Origin: Chitinophagaceae bacterium UBA1931
Lineage (GTDB): Bacteria; Bacteroidota; Bacteroidia; Chitinophagales; Chitinophagaceae
Length of the DNA stretch: 64,000 bases
Assembly (NCBI GenBank): GCA_002337125.1
Contig: DDFJ01000001.1
Span: 310,001-374,000, forward strand
Direction: 5' to 3'
Part shown: positions 28,547 to 37,485 of the stretch, piece by piece
Layout of the letters: every line of letters starts with the position of its first letter
Position numbering within the stretch: position 1 is the stretch's first letter
Position numbers and translations under genes: made by a program
Notes under the pieces: generated by a model
The model's input: only the letters and a program-made list of their open reading frames with translations
Told to the model about the DNA's origin: nothing
The model's database searches: none

Positions 28547-29884
28547 ATGATAATGACCGAACAGTTTAAAAAATATATTGCAGCGAATAAATTATTCGAA
28601 CAACAGGATCATCTTCTTCTTGCTGTAAGCGGAGGTGTTGATAGTGTTGTGCTGGTTGATTTATGTTTCAAAGCAGGTTATTCTTTTTCCATTGCTCATT
28701 GCAATTTCCAGTTAAGAGGAGAGGAGAGTAGCCGGGATGAAGCATTTGTAAGAGAATTGGCAAAGAAGTACAATGCAGAACTGTATGTAAAAACATTTGA
28801 TACAGTTGCTTTATCCAATCAGTATAAAACTTCTATTGAAGAAACTGCCCGTAATCTGCGTTATGCGTGGTTTGAAGAACTACTTAAAACTAACGACTAC
28901 CGGCTATCGGCTATTCTGACTGCTCACCATGCCGATGACAATATCGAAACCATGCTCATGAATTTCTTTCGTGGCACAGGAATGAAAGGTTTGCGTGGAA
29001 TGTTGCCGAAGAACGGAAATATTGCTCGTCCGTTATTATTTGTTCAGCGAAAAGATATTGAAGCGTATGCCCTGGAAAATAATCTTGCTTTTGTAACCGA
29101 TTCAACCAATGCTTCAACTGAATACACAAGAAATTTTTTCAGGCACAAAATCATTCCGCTGGTGAAAGAAATTTACCCGGAAGCAGAACAGAATCTTTTG
29201 TCCAATCAGCAGCGTTTTGCTGAAGCAGAATTGCTTTACCAGCAATCCATTCAGCAGCATAAAAAGAAATTGCTTGAGTATAAAGGAAATGAAATTCATA
29301 TTCCTGTTTTAAAGCTGAAGAAAGCTGAACCGTTAAAGACAATTGTTTTTGAGATCATCAGTGAATTTGGATTTACTGCTGCACAAATAAACGATGTAGT
29401 TGATTTACTGGATGCAGAAAACAGCAAATATGTTCAGGCGGCAACACACCGCATTATTAAAAACAGGTCGTGGCTTATTATCGCTCCATTGCAAAACGAA
29501 GAAAGCAGTTTTGTATTGATTGAAGAAAATGATCAGCAGGTTTCAACGGCAGGTTTTCAACTTCAACTTTCAATTGCAAATAAGCCCGATGCAGAAATGA
29601 ATACTGCTAATACCATTGCTTTACTCGATGCATCAACGGTTACATTTCCACTATTGCTACGTAAATGGAAAACAGGCGATTATTTTTACCCGTTAGGCAT
29701 GAAAAAGAAAAAGAAGCTTGCCCGTTTTTTTATTGATCAGAAATTATCCCGCACCGAAAAAGAAAATGTTTGGGTACTTGAAAGCAATAAAAAAATTATC
29801 TGGGTTGTCGGCCATCGTATTGATGACAGGTTCAAGATTTCTGCTTCAACAAAATCTTTATTAAAAATTTCTTTACTGAAATAA
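28547..29884 (+). CDS. tilS: tRNA(Ile)-lysidine synthase
   Basis: Converts C34 of the CAU-anticodon tRNA-Ile to lysidine, enabling AUA decoding; essential in most bacteria. The PP-loop AVSGGVDS is near residue 28, followed by AHCNFQLRGEES and LTAHHADDNIETMLMNFFRGTG. The C-terminal substrate-binding domain includes RKWKTGDYFYPLGMK and KLARFFIDQKLS. I took ATG 28547; ATG 28553 is equally possible, and the frame is open to the preceding stop. About 445 residues, normal length. It converges on the rhomboid gene with only 4 bp between stop codons. Confidence 0.95.
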   Translation: MIMTEQFKKYIAANKLFEQQDHLLLAVSGGVDSVVLVDLCFKAGYSFSIAHCNFQLRGEESSRDEAFVRELAKKYNAELYVKTFDTVALSNQYKTSIEETARNLRYAWFEELLKTNDYRLSAILTAHHADDNIETMLMNFFRGTGMKGLRGMLPKNGNIARPLLFVQRKDIEAYALENNLAFVTDSTNASTEYTRNFFRHKIIPLVKEIYPEAEQNLLSNQQRFAEAELLYQQSIQQHKKKLLEYKGNEIHIPVLKLKKAEPLKTIVFEIISEFGFTAAQINDVVDLLDAENSKYVQAATHRIIKNRSWLIIAPLQNEESSFVLIEENDQQVSTAGFQLQLSIANKPDAEMNTANTIALLDASTVTFPLLLRKWKTGDYFYPLGMKKKKKLARFFIDQKLSRTEKENVWVLESNKKIIWVVGHRIDDRFKISASTKSLLKISLLK

Positions 29885-29888
29885 AGGC

Positions 29889-30554
29889 TTAACGTCCAAA
29901 CTGAATTAATTCTCTTGGGCTTATATTGGTTACCTGGTCAATAAAATGTTGTAACACCGGGAAGTCGGAAAACAGTCTGCTGGCAATAATTAAAAATCCC
30001 ATTCCAAATAAAGCACCGAAGATATGGGCAGAGTGATTGATGTTTCCTTCTCCTCTTTTATCCAGCCATGAAGAAACAGCCAGGTAAATAAAACCAAAAA
30101 TAAATCCAGCCACATAAACGGGAATAAATACCAATCCAATTCCCATCAAAGGATCTAAAATTATACTTGCAAAAATAACTGCTGATACGGCACCCGAAGC
30201 ACCAAGACTTTTATAGTGATAGTTATCTTTATTTTTTGAATAAGTTGGAAGCAGGCAGAATGCGAGGGCAAATATGTACATAAGCAGGTAAAACAATTTC
30301 CCCTTTGCACCAAAAATGTCAATAAACGCTTCTTCAACCTTCCCGCCAAATATGTACAAGGCAAACATGTTAAAAATCAAATGTGCTAAATCTGCATGCA
30401 GCAACCCGTTTGTAAAAAAACGATACCACTGCTTTTGTTGCGAAATGGCAGGCGGATAAAAAATAAGCGAATCCATCAGCTTTTCATTTGTAAATGCTGA
30501 AAATGAAACGATGCTGGTAATAATGATAATCGAAAGCGTAATTGTGAATTCCAT
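29889..30554 (-). CDS. Rhomboid family intramembrane serine protease
   Basis: A 221-residue membrane protein with six hydrophobic helices. The catalytic serine is S120 in LGASGA, and the catalytic histidine is H177 in the SAHIFG motif. The conserved HADLAHLIFNM segment (H53, H57, N62) of rhomboid helix 2 is present. It cleaves transmembrane substrates within the inner membrane; targets are unknown. Active-site residues are all intact, so this should be an active enzyme rather than a pseudoprotease. It is encoded 43 bp downstream of rlmH on the same strand. Confidence 0.93.
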   Translation of the reverse strand: MEFTITLSIIIITSIVSFSAFTNEKLMDSLIFYPPAISQQKQWYRFFTNGLLHADLAHLIFNMFALYIFGGKVEEAFIDIFGAKGKLFYLLMYIFALAFCLLPTYSKNKDNYHYKSLGASGAVSAVIFASIILDPLMGIGLVFIPVYVAGFIFGFIYLAVSSWLDKRGEGNINHSAHIFGALFGMGFLIIASRLFSDFPVLQHFIDQVTNISPRELIQFGR

Positions 30555-30597
30555 GATTTAAAAGTATGTGCTGCCTTTTAAAAAGAAAAATTAATGT

Positions 30598-31071
30598 TTA
30601 ACTGTGATGATATTTTTCGTTCCTGTTAATGCTGCATGCCCTGTACACCTGTTCAGCCAAAATCAGGCGCACCAGCTGATGCGGAAATACCAACTGTGAT
30701 AAACTCCACTTGTAATTTGCCCGTTTCATTACTGCTTCATCAATTCCATAAGCTCCGCCAATCAGGAACACCAGGTTCTTTACACTTTCATTGCTGCGTT
30801 TCATCATAAATTCAGCTAATCCTTCACTGCTCAGCTGTTTGCCTCTTTCATCAAGTGCAACGAGGTAATCATCTTTCTGCAGCCAGCTAAGAATTACTTC
30901 GCCTTCTTTCTTTTTTAAATCGGCCTCACACAGCATGCCTGCATTTTTTGGTACAGGAATAATGGTCCATTGAACCGGATAGTAATTAGATATGCGTTTG
31001 GTGAATTCTTCCACACCATTTTTTACATACGGCTCATGATTTTTTCCAATACTCCAGAAATGAATTTTCAT
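30598..31071 (-). CDS. rlmH: 23S rRNA (pseudouridine-1915-N3)-methyltransferase
   Basis: SPOUT methyltransferase that methylates pseudouridine 1915 of 23S rRNA in the assembled ribosome. It has 157 residues, and the trefoil-knot SAM-binding motif FLIGGAYGIDEAV is near residues 100-112. The C-terminal segment LSQLVFPHQLVRLILAEQVYRA matches the family closely. Standard length. Confidence 0.96.
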   Translation of the reverse strand: MKIHFWSIGKNHEPYVKNGVEEFTKRISNYYPVQWTIIPVPKNAGMLCEADLKKKEGEVILSWLQKDDYLVALDERGKQLSSEGLAEFMMKRSNESVKNLVFLIGGAYGIDEAVMKRANYKWSLSQLVFPHQLVRLILAEQVYRACSINRNEKYHHS

Positions 31072-31142
31072 ATTTCGTCAGTACAGTTGCTGTAATTGTA
31101 CCGGTTGTAAATTTCGGTATAATACACAGTTCGGCAAAAAGA

Positions 31143-31167
31143 AACCGGCTGCAAACTGCAGCAGGTT
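31143..31167 (-). terminator. Terminator after the FecR-like gene
   Basis: GCTGCA-AAC-TGCAGC core extended by AACC/GGTT across one mismatch. On the minus strand a T-rich run follows. It shares a 16-nt core with the terminator at 7106-7121. Confidence 0.7.
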
Positions 31168-31188
31168 GTATAAAATAATGAGAAAAAA

Positions 31189-32094
31189 TTACTGGCCGAT
31201 ATTGTAATCTTTTTTAAACGCATCAAGTGTTTTCTGAAACAAATCAACATCGGGTGCAAGCTGTACAGCCTTTTGATAATACTGGTATGCTTCAGCATAA
31301 AATCTTGCAGATTCCAGCAGGAAACCTAAACGGAAGTTCTTTTCTGCTTCAGTTTCTGCTCCATCATGTGCTTTGATTAAATGGCTTAACAGCTTTTCGT
31401 ATGATGCATGATCCCAGATATAGATTACTTTTCTTCCTTCGCTTTTTTCATTTTCAATTTTTACTTCCCAGAAGTAAGGAGTGTTTGGATGAAGTTTGGA
31501 AGCAAAATCTGCAACGGGTACAAGTGTTTTAGAAATTTTTTGTTGAAATACAGGAGTGCCGCCTTCGGCCTGATCATAAATTTCAAATGAAAATTCCTTC
31601 ACATCGGCATAACATTTCCATGAAACAGGGAAGCTGCCATGATTATAATTGATGGTGTCCAGTCTTGAGTCAATCCATATGCTGATGTTTGTGCGGCTTA
31701 CTGCACCCACATTATTCATATAACTTTTCCTGTTTTTTTCAGGACTGCCTTTGGGTGTTGTTAACTGGTGCCATACATACTTTACATAACTCGTGGTGAT
31801 GGAGCTTTTGTTACTGGTGCATGAATCTTTAAACTGGCTCATGCTGTAAATACCTGCCTTTGCAATTGAAAACTGGCAGCTTTCATTGCAGATAATACTT
31901 ACCAGCGAATTGGCCCCAATCGTAAGTTTTGATTGTTCGGTGAGTTGTTTGCCAATCTGTGCTTTAGAGGTTTTGTTGTTTTCTACAACATTAACGGTGC
32001 CCTTAACGGAATAGATAAGGAATGTGTTTGCTTTCTGCGCCTGAGTAGTGATACTCAAAAATGCGATAAGCAGAAGAAGGTTGATCTGTTTCAT
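31189..32094 (-). CDS. Secreted FecR-like protein with C-terminal TPR
   Basis: A 301-residue exported protein from ATG 32094, with signal peptide LLLLIAFLSITTQAQ. Residues about 20-100 resemble a FecR-type or prokaryotic SH3-like beta domain (IYSVKGTVNVVENN, LTEQSKLTIGANSLVSI). The middle (about 150-240) looks like a beta-sandwich ending in TPYFWEVKIEN. The last 60 residues form a TPR (ESARFYAEAYQYYQKAVQLAP). I do not recognise a characterised homologue. Its ATG is 4 bp past the stop codon of the CHASE2 gene, so the two are surely cotranscribed and probably act together in the envelope. FecR domains usually sense or transmit periplasmic signals. Confidence 0.75.
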   Translation of the reverse strand: MKQINLLLLIAFLSITTQAQKANTFLIYSVKGTVNVVENNKTSKAQIGKQLTEQSKLTIGANSLVSIICNESCQFSIAKAGIYSMSQFKDSCTSNKSSITTSYVKYVWHQLTTPKGSPEKNRKSYMNNVGAVSRTNISIWIDSRLDTINYNHGSFPVSWKCYADVKEFSFEIYDQAEGGTPVFQQKISKTLVPVADFASKLHPNTPYFWEVKIENEKSEGRKVIYIWDHASYEKLLSHLIKAHDGAETEAEKNFRLGFLLESARFYAEAYQYYQKAVQLAPDVDLFQKTLDAFKKDYNIGQ

Positions 32095-32098
32095 GTTT

Positions 32099-33361
32099 TT
32101 AGTGCGATTTTGAGTGAAAATTGGTTTTAAAACCATACTTTTTATGTAGCCATACGGCAAGCGCCTCGTAGAAATAAATAATGTCTATTGCCAAAATAAT
32201 AACTATCAGAGAAATTTTTGTATCAATTTTTATACTGAACCAATCGAAGAAAATAATACCGATGTAAACCGAAAGAATGGCAAAGAAAATCTGCGCAATC
32301 TTGGCAACAAGGTGGAACCAGATATGATTTTCGATATAATAACGCATAAATAAAGCCACATGCATCCAGCAGATAAGAATGGTCAGAAACCAGAACAGCC
32401 ATGTAGGAATATGACCAATATATGTTCCGTCAAAAATCATTGACAGAATATTGGCATGAATGATAATTCCATTCATGTCGGGGATTGATTTGCCGGCAAA
32501 ATGTTTGTTCATTGGGGTGAAATGCTTGTCTTCCACGTTGAACGGATCAGGATTGATGTAACCCATCAGCACAACTTTATTGGCAAACAGTTCCGGCGCA
32601 GTTTTATCTTCCAGTAAATCGTTTCCGTCAATAATCAGATACTGATCAATCTTGCGGCTGTAGTTGATGATTTCGTATTCTTTTTTACGGTGTTTTAATC
32701 TTTCAACTGCTTTCGTGTCGGCAAACGAAGCCAATGCCATTGGAAAACTCTGGTAAGTTTTGCCATCAATTTTTTCCGCAGGTGAAAAATAGCGGATGGT
32801 GCCTCCTTCTTCTCCAATAAAATTTACAAAGCCCCTGTTAGCTGTGTAAATGCCAAAGTATCCCACCTGTTCAGGTGTTGATTTGTTTTCCCAGTTAATG
32901 CGGGATGCAATTACAAGGTTAGGCGTACTGCCAATCATGTGACGGAGAACAGAATCTTTTTCAGGTTCTCTTGGTCCGTCAAACTGTACATCAAGCCCTA
33001 TCACTTTTGGTTTTGCAGTTCTTATTTTTTCAATCATGAATGCAAGACCAAGTCTGTCGGTGTTGCCGATGTTTACAATCACAATTCTGTTGTCAATGGG
33101 AGTGCCTGCATTTTTATTCAGTACAGAATATGAAATGTCATTGAAGTCAAGATCTTTTAATGCAGTTTTAAAGGGGTTGAGAATACTCGTGTTGAGAGGA
33201 AGTAAACCTAATATCCCGATAGATAAAAAAACAGAAATCGTTGATAAGATTGTATCCCTTTTGAATAGGTACCGGAGGTAAAAATGATAAAAGCGATGAT
33301 ATGCTTTTATAAGGAAACCTTTGCCGTTTGACTTTGCCTGTGGCTTTTTGGGTGGTTGCAT
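32099..33361 (-). CDS. CHASE2 domain membrane sensor without an output domain
   Basis: A 420-residue membrane protein. A transmembrane helix at about 38-56 is followed by a CHASE2 extracytoplasmic sensor domain (about 60-305; VIVNIGNTDRLGLAFMIEKI, KVIGLDVQFDGP, ANRGFVNFIGEEGGTIRYF). Three C-terminal helices (about 315-340, 350-372, 381-404) and a 15-residue basic cytoplasmic tail complete it. CHASE2 is normally fused to a cyclase, kinase or GGDEF domain; here nothing catalytic follows. The signal presumably passes to a partner, possibly the FecR-like protein or the divergent caspase-TPR protein whose start is only 55 bp away. Ligand unknown. Confidence 0.88.
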   Translation of the reverse strand: MQPPKKPQAKSNGKGFLIKAYHRFYHFYLRYLFKRDTILSTISVFLSIGILGLLPLNTSILNPFKTALKDLDFNDISYSVLNKNAGTPIDNRIVIVNIGNTDRLGLAFMIEKIRTAKPKVIGLDVQFDGPREPEKDSVLRHMIGSTPNLVIASRINWENKSTPEQVGYFGIYTANRGFVNFIGEEGGTIRYFSPAEKIDGKTYQSFPMALASFADTKAVERLKHRKKEYEIINYSRKIDQYLIIDGNDLLEDKTAPELFANKVVLMGYINPDPFNVEDKHFTPMNKHFAGKSIPDMNGIIIHANILSMIFDGTYIGHIPTWLFWFLTILICWMHVALFMRYYIENHIWFHLVAKIAQIFFAILSVYIGIIFFDWFSIKIDTKISLIVIILAIDIIYFYEALAVWLHKKYGFKTNFHSKSH

Positions 33362-33376
33362 TTGATGATTGGTTAC

Positions 33377-33407
33377 TTGTCTGCTAATCTCTGAATTCCT
33401 AATTTAG
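33377..33407 (+). promoter_or_regulatory. Candidate promoter for the caspase-TPR gene
   Basis: TTG (33377-33379), 20-bp spacer, TAATTTAG (33400-33407), one mismatch to TAnnTTTG. It lies inside the 55-bp divergent gap and ends 9 nt before the ATG, implying an almost leaderless transcript. Confidence 0.35.
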
Positions 33408-33416
33408 TTGAAATAT

Positions 33417-36400
33417 ATGAGAAAATCCGCTTTTATCATCATCCTTTTCATCGCACTCTTTGCAAATCAAGCAGAAATAATATTAGCGCAGAATCCAAGT
33501 ACTGTAGCCAAGAAAGATTCTGCAGGCACTTCGTCTGCTGGCCAGAGTTATGCTATGATTATCGGCATTTCCACCTACAAACATATCCGTCCGCTATCAT
33601 TTGCTGACAGTGATGCAGGATTATTCAAAGAATACCTGCAATCGGCCGGAGCCGGTAACATAACGGATGATCATATGCTTTTCCTTGTGAATGAGAATGC
33701 AACTGCAGCAAATTTCTGGGTAAAGGGTATGGCATGGTTACGGCAGAAGAATCTGAAAGCTGGTGATCGGTTATTTATCTACCTCGCAGGGCATGGCGAT
33801 GCCATTAACCAGGACGAATATTTTTTTCTTACTTACGACTGCAATCCAGCAGGTGATAAAAATAATTATATCGTTACGGGTAGTATTCAGTTATACAATC
33901 TTAAAAGCCGCATTGCTGAAATCAGCCGTAAGAATGTGGAGGTTTATTTGATCATGGATGCCTGCCGTACAAATGAATTACCCGGAGGTGAAGATGGTCA
34001 GCAGATTTTTAATTCAGCTGTATCTGAACGTAAGGCTGGTGAAGTGATTATGCTGGCAACAGGCGCAGGACAGGAGTCGATGGAAGATGCTTCTATCGGC
34101 AACGGACATGGTTTATTTACCTATTACCTTGTTGATGGGTTGAGCGGGCTTGCTGATGGTTACGAGGGAAAAGACGGATTGATTACGTTGGTTGAACTGC
34201 GTTCTTATGTACTTTCTAAAGTGCCTGTGCTCGCCATTCAGAAATACAAAAAGAAACAAGACCCGTTTATTTGCTGTGATGATGGCGGGAAAAAAATTGT
34301 AGCGCATGTTGACAGTACCTTTTTGAAAAAGTGGGAAATGAGTAAAAGCATTTCGGGCATGAACGATGGCGGAGTAAATGATATGGTTCGTAATGTAAGA
34401 GGGAGGGGAGCATTGCTCGTGGACAGTAATATTGTGGTGATTTATAACCAGTTTAATCAATCTATCAGGAAACTGAAACTCACGGGAGATAGTTCTGCTG
34501 ATTTTTTTTATAACGAGTTGTACAGACTTTATCCCGATAATGTATTGACGATTGATGCAAGGCAAACACTTGCAGCAGAGTTTGTGAATTTTGCTCAACG
34601 GAAAATAAATCTCTATCTCAGCGGAAAAGATGCGACTGGTATTCAGCAAATGCGTACCCAACTGGACGAATCACAGCGAAGCGAAGAAATACAGGCAGGG
34701 ATTGAACGTTTGCAATACATCGCCGGACTTGACTTTGGAAATATTGCTGGTATGCTGAAAAAAGCAATTGACCTTGTTGATCCTGCTGATGAAGAACTGG
34801 TGAAAAGTCTGCGTGCAAAAATGTATTTCTTCCAGGCCAAAAGTTTTTTTGATGAGAAGAACCGTGTAACCAATATGCAGGAAGCACGACACCTGATTTA
34901 TCAATCATATGCATTAGATAGTAATGCTGCTTATGTGCTGCATACTATTGCATCACTTCAGCTTCAGTTAAAAAAATACGATAGTGCAGTCTATTTCAGT
35001 CAGCGTGCAATTAATAAAGCACCCAAATGGAAATATCCTTACACCACAGCTGCATTTGCATATGCACAAATGAAAAATTTCGATAAAGCAAGATTGTATT
35101 ATGAAAAAGCAATTGAGCTTGATCCAAAAAGTGCCGATGCCTATGTTGATTTGGGTTATTTTGAATTTCAGCAAAAGAAAATAGAGAAAGCACAGGGTTA
35201 TTATCAAAAGGCACTGCAACTTGATCCATCAAACGTATCGGCTTTGAACAACATGGGATGGCTGATGAAAGAAAAAGGAAAGAGTGTTGAAGCGCTTCAG
35301 TATTTCAAAAAATGTGTTCAAACCGATTCTTCTTTTGTGCATGCATATAACGGCATAGCAAGAGCTTACGGAGCATTAAAGCAATATGACTCAGCAAGAA
35401 TTTATTACCTCCGTAGTGTAAATTATTATGTCGACCAGGCTTATGTTTACAATCTGCTGGGAAACTTTTTCAAGGAAATTAACCTGGGCGATTCTGCTTT
35501 GTTCTATTATCACTGTTCTATTAATCTTGATGCTACTTATACACAACCGTATGTTGACCTGGCAAAGCTGTTTGAACAAAACAAGCGACTTGATTCTGCA
35601 GCTTTTTATTACAGGAAAATCATCAGCATGAACCCGCAATCAAAAAATTCTTACCTGAGCCTGGCTGCTTTTTATCAATCAACAAGATCAGCCGATTCAG
35701 CTAATGTTTATTTTACAAAAGCCATCAATCTTGATCCTGCTGATGCTGAAACATACAATTCAATTGGTGTGTATTATTTCAGAAAAAACCTGGCCGACTC
35801 TGCCCGTAAGTATTTTGTTACAGCTGTGCGGTTAGATCCGTTAAAAGTTCTTTATGTAACAAATCTTGCAGCTGTTTACAGCCGTGATCGCCGCTACGAT
35901 TCTGCTTTTTACTGTTTGCACAGGGCTATTGAATTAAGTCCGGGCGATGCACAGATTTATAACAGTATTGCGTCTTTATATAAAAAGCAAAATCAACTTG
36001 ATTCAGCATTGGTTTATTATAAACAGGCATATCAACTCAATAATGAAAATATTTCTGTACTGGTTGATATGGCTGATGTTTACCGTGACCTGGCTGAATC
36101 TGATTCAGCCATTGCAAAACTGCAGGAAGCCATCAGTTTAAAACCAGAGGTTGCTGATTTTTATAACAGTGTAGGCGTCATTTATCTGAAGATTAATAAA
36201 TACGATTCGGCGAAACTGTATCTGCAAAAGGCAGTTGATTTAAATCCTGCTTATGTAAGGGCTTTCAATAATCTTGGTAATCTTTCTTATGTACAGGGTA
36301 ATTATGAAGATGCGCTGAATTATTACAGGCAGGCGTTAAAAATTGATTCGGTTTATGAAAATCCATTATTGTTTTCCGGTTTAAGTTATATCAACCTGCA

Positions 36401-36659
36401 TAAACATGCTGATGCAATTCCTTTCCTTGAAAAACTGTTGAAAGAAAACAGCAAGAGCGGTTCGGGATATTATTACCTGTCTGTTTGTTATGCTGCTGTT
36501 TCAAATAGTGCAAAAGCATTATTTAACCTTGAGCAGGCGTTGAAATTAAAATATGGTGAACCGGATTCTGTCTGGGGACAAAAAGAGTTTGAGACACTGC
36601 GTAATACAACTGAATTTAAAAATCTGATCAAAACATATTTCCCCGGTTATAAGTTTTAA
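33417..36659 (+). CDS. Caspase-fold (C14) protein with about 16 TPRs
   Basis: A 1080-residue protein from ATG 33417 (a TTG three codons upstream is unlikely). It starts with a signal-like hydrophobic stretch (FIIILFIALFANQAE). Residues about 43-290 form a metacaspase/C14 domain: AMIIGISTYKHIRPL, the catalytic His126 in YLAGHGD, and Cys183 in IMDACRTN, both intact. A helical linker follows, and residues about 480-1065 carry roughly 16 TPRs, ten with a DSA motif at the repeat corner. It is probably an exported caspase-like protease on a large scaffold; targets are unknown. Divergent from the CHASE2/FecR pair and followed by OmpA and beta-barrel genes, it suggests envelope signalling or stress response, which is an inference. 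Confidence 0.88.
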   Translation: MRKSAFIIILFIALFANQAEIILAQNPSTVAKKDSAGTSSAGQSYAMIIGISTYKHIRPLSFADSDAGLFKEYLQSAGAGNITDDHMLFLVNENATAANFWVKGMAWLRQKNLKAGDRLFIYLAGHGDAINQDEYFFLTYDCNPAGDKNNYIVTGSIQLYNLKSRIAEISRKNVEVYLIMDACRTNELPGGEDGQQIFNSAVSERKAGEVIMLATGAGQESMEDASIGNGHGLFTYYLVDGLSGLADGYEGKDGLITLVELRSYVLSKVPVLAIQKYKKKQDPFICCDDGGKKIVAHVDSTFLKKWEMSKSISGMNDGGVNDMVRNVRGRGALLVDSNIVVIYNQFNQSIRKLKLTGDSSADFFYNELYRLYPDNVLTIDARQTLAAEFVNFAQRKINLYLSGKDATGIQQMRTQLDESQRSEEIQAGIERLQYIAGLDFGNIAGMLKKAIDLVDPADEELVKSLRAKMYFFQAKSFFDEKNRVTNMQEARHLIYQSYALDSNAAYVLHTIASLQLQLKKYDSAVYFSQRAINKAPKWKYPYTTAAFAYAQMKNFDKARLYYEKAIELDPKSADAYVDLGYFEFQQKKIEKAQGYYQKALQLDPSNVSALNNMGWLMKEKGKSVEALQYFKKCVQTDSSFVHAYNGIARAYGALKQYDSARIYYLRSVNYYVDQAYVYNLLGNFFKEINLGDSALFYYHCSINLDATYTQPYVDLAKLFEQNKRLDSAAFYYRKIISMNPQSKNSYLSLAAFYQSTRSADSANVYFTKAINLDPADAETYNSIGVYYFRKNLADSARKYFVTAVRLDPLKVLYVTNLAAVYSRDRRYDSAFYCLHRAIELSPGDAQIYNSIASLYKKQNQLDSALVYYKQAYQLNNENISVLVDMADVYRDLAESDSAIAKLQEAISLKPEVADFYNSVGVIYLKINKYDSAKLYLQKAVDLNPAYVRAFNNLGNLSYVQGNYEDALNYYRQALKIDSVYENPLLFSGLSYINLHKHADAIPFLEKLLKENSKSGSGYYYLSVCYAAVSNSAKALFNLEQALKLKYGEPDSVWGQKEFETLRNTTEFKNLIKTYFPGYKF

Positions 36660-36683
36660 AAAGAAAGAATACTTGCATATCAG

Positions 36684-36708
36684 AAAGCCATCTGTAACAG
36701 ATGGCTTT
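36684..36708 (+). terminator. Terminator after the caspase-TPR gene
   Basis: AAAGCCATCTGT and ACAGATGGCTTT form a 12-bp inverted repeat followed by a long T run. Confidence 0.92.
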
Positions 36709-36769
36709 TTTTTTGTTTTTGTTGAAGTGGCATAATCTTTGGCAATGGAGCAAGTACAAACATTTTTTT

Positions 36770-37450
36770 ATGAAACAAGTTACGAAGTCCATCTTTTACA
36801 TGGCTGCAGCAGCAATACTGTTTGCTGCATGTAAAACGATGACAAGAACACAGAAAGGAGCAATTATCGGAACATCGGGTGGTGCTGCTGTTGGAGCCGT
36901 TATTGGCAGGGCATCAGGAAACACTGCATTGGGAACAATTATTGGCGCAGCTGTTGGAGGAACGGCTGGCGTGCTTATCGGAAAAAAAATGGATAAGCAG
37001 GCCGAAGAAATAAAAAAACAGGTGCCTGATGCAAAAGTAGAACGTGTGGGAGAAGGAATTGAAATAGAATTTGAAAGTAAAATCCTGTTTGATTTTGATC
37101 AATCAGGCCTTAAGCCGGAAGCAAAAAAAGGTCTGAATGAACTTGTAACGATTCTTAAAAAATATCCCGACACAAATATTGAAATCCAGGGACACACAGA
37201 TAATAAAGGAACAGATGCTTATAATGAAGCTTTGTCGCAAAGAAGGGCCAATGCCGTTATGATTTATCTCGTTGATAAAGGAGTGGCTTCTTCAAGAATG
37301 AATCCCAAAGCTTTCGGTGAGCGTTATCCGAAATACAGTAATGATACAGATGAAGGAAGGGCACAGAACAGGAGGGTGGAATTCCTGATCACTGCCAACG
37401 AGAAGATGAAATCAGATGCGCAGAAGGAAGCGCAGACTTCGGGCAAATAA
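36770..37450 (+). CDS. OmpA family lipoprotein with glycine zipper
   Basis: A 226-residue outer-membrane lipoprotein from ATG 36770. The lipobox is ILFAACKT. A glycine-zipper stretch (GTSGGAAVGAVIGRASGN, then GTIIGAAVGGTAGVLIG) is at about 33-75. The OmpA/MotB peptidoglycan-binding domain follows (ILFDFDQSGLKPEA, IEIQGHTDNKG, LSQRRANAV and EGRAQNRRVEF). It tethers the outer membrane to murein; this YiaD-like layout is common. It is followed after 35 bp by a beta-barrel gene, so the two form an operon. Confidence 0.93.
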   Translation: MKQVTKSIFYMAAAAILFAACKTMTRTQKGAIIGTSGGAAVGAVIGRASGNTALGTIIGAAVGGTAGVLIGKKMDKQAEEIKKQVPDAKVERVGEGIEIEFESKILFDFDQSGLKPEAKKGLNELVTILKKYPDTNIEIQGHTDNKGTDAYNEALSQRRANAVMIYLVDKGVASSRMNPKAFGERYPKYSNDTDEGRAQNRRVEFLITANEKMKSDAQKEAQTSGK

Positions 37451-37485
37451 CCACATCAATTTTTTCATATCAAAAAAGAATTATT

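Noticed and set aside
34113..34661. 182-residue ORF opposite the caspase gene
   Set aside because: Antisense to the linker of the caspase-TPR gene, with no family signal.
34983..36600. Tandem DNA repeats of about 102 bp
   Set aside because: The period is 34 residues and reflects the TPR protein repeats; the DNA copies are too diverged to be a separate element.
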